Of a DNA stretch of 6,103 nt, positions 5,625-6,103 are shown piece after piece (positions within the stretch are counted from its first letter, which is position 1; each line of letters begins with the position of its first letter). A program made the position numbers and the translations under genes. Source of the stretch: Microcaldota archaeon (GTDB lineage: Archaea; Micrarchaeota; Micrarchaeia; Micrarchaeales; CABMGC01). The stretch spans positions 1 to 6,103 of the forward strand of contig JAJZIZ010000040.1 of NCBI GenBank assembly GCA_021846005.1. Direction: 5' to 3'. The notes under the pieces were generated by a model. It was not told the origin of the DNA, searched no databases, and saw nothing but the letters and a program-made list of their open reading frames with translations.

Positions 5625-6103
5625 ATGAACAACAAAAATCTTCTGCTAGCGTCAATAGGGATAATTGTAATAATTGCTATAATAGCGTCCGCTGTGGCTA
5701 TTCTTTCACCAAAGACGGCGACCACAGCCCCAGTCACAACTACGGCTTCAGTTAATTCAAGCCAACCTGCAGTTTCTTCTTCAGGATCACAAGTATCAAC
5801 ACCTGTGCTGTTAACCGATCCGCCAGTTGTTCCAAACGGAACCACCTCACTGCTTGTTCAATACACTTCAATAAGCGTTCACTCCACCACATCCAACGGC
5901 TGGATATCATCAAACACACAGGGCAGCGTGAACCTCATGTCCCTGACAAATACTTCTGTAATCACTGGCAGTCTCAATCTTTCGTCAAACGCCTCTCTTG
6001 ATCTTGTGCGTTTCTATGTATCGAACGCAAGCATAACGATAAACGGAACAACCTATAACGTCACAGTTCCAGGAGGCCAGATAACTGCGCATCTTTCCAG
6101 TTA
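5625..6103 (+). CDS. membrane-anchored secreted protein with DUF4382-like domain (partial, 3' end outside window)
   Basis: The frame is open from ATG 5625 to the right edge, giving 159 complete codons. Residues 1-30 (MNNKNLLLASIG, then an Ile/Ala-rich helix) form a signal sequence or N-terminal membrane anchor; no lipobox Cys is present. Residues 30-62 are a Thr/Ser/Val/Pro-rich linker. From about 73 onward, LLVQYTSISVHS, NGWIS, GSVNLMSL, LDLVRFYVSNASITINGTTY and VTVPGGQ follow the strand order of DUF4382 domains, which are archaeal and bacterial secreted beta proteins of unknown function. Many N-x-S/T sequons (NGT, NTS, NLS, NAS, NVT) suggest that it is glycosylated outside the cell. GGT (5615-5617) lies seven bases before the ATG; in-frame ATGs at 5610 and 5613 are alternatives and a TAA at 5598 closes the frame upstream. 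Whether a C-terminal sorting signal exists cannot be seen here. Confidence 0.7.
   Translation, partial: MNNKNLLLASIGIIVIIAIIASAVAILSPKTATTAPVTTTASVNSSQPAVSSSGSQVSTPVLLTDPPVVPNGTTSLLVQYTSISVHSTTSNGWISSNTQGSVNLMSLTNTSVITGSLNLSSNASLDLVRFYVSNASITINGTTYNVTVPGGQITAHLSS

Noticed and set aside
5558..5755. 65-codon plus-strand frame beginning with an ATG about 25 nt after a TATA-like box
   Set aside because: The product resembles no family and has mixed composition. It overlaps the DUF4382-like gene, whose signal anchor and beta domain are clearly coding in another frame.
5582..5845. Minus-strand frame with a Val/Ala/Thr-rich product opposite the surface-protein gene
   Set aside because: The composition is simply the complement of Thr/Ser-rich codons on the plus strand. 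There is no upstream signal or family resemblance.

Overview
The window reads as archaeal chromosome. It carries an archease, an archaeal-type (short) cytidylate kinase, an archaeosortase/exosortase-family protease, a family-4-like uracil-DNA glycosylase domain, an STT3/AglB-like membrane protein and a tRNA-Ile without an encoded CCA end. Intergenic gaps hold TTTATA-like boxes rather than -35/-10 pairs, and Arg and Ile are often AGG/AGA and ATA. Compact gene spacing, TTG starts, a kinase reading frame split by a stop and several degenerate family members are compatible with a reduced-genome (DPANN-like, possibly Micrarchaeota-like) lineage. That placement is inference and cannot be settled from 6 kb.

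Layout. Minus strand, 1-895: archease is followed after 12 nt by a cytidylate-kinase reading frame. An in-frame TAA, directly followed by ATG, cuts the kinase into an N-terminal P-loop half and a C-terminal half that runs off the left edge. Bases 896-1020 form a divergent promoter region. Plus strand, 1021-3542: a two-gene operon in which an archaeosortase-family membrane protease overlaps (TTGA) a Nudix hydrolase-uracil-DNA glycosylase fusion. A tRNA-Ile(GAU) gene with a T-tract terminator follows at 3575-3649. Plus strand, 3785-5479: a multi-spanning STT3/AglB-like protein whose hallmark catalytic motifs are degenerate. Plus strand, 5625 to the right edge: a secreted, Ser/Thr-rich, membrane-anchored protein with a DUF4382-like beta domain, cut by the window end.

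How it fits together. Three of the plus-strand genes concern the cell surface: a C-terminal-anchor-cleaving protease, an oligosaccharyltransferase-like protein and a sequon-rich surface protein. The minus-strand pair concerns RNA-ligase activation and pyrimidine nucleotide supply. The Nudix-UDG fusion joins nucleotide hydrolysis to uracil repair. The most unusual points are: (1) the Nudix-UDG fusion with only one cysteine, so the family-4 iron-sulfur cluster appears lost; (2) the STT3-like protein with WWDYG replaced by FNGDG and no Asp in the first external loop; (3) the kinase split by a stop with no apparent loss of sequence; (4) the archaeosortase with a roughly 185-residue extracytoplasmic C-terminal extension.
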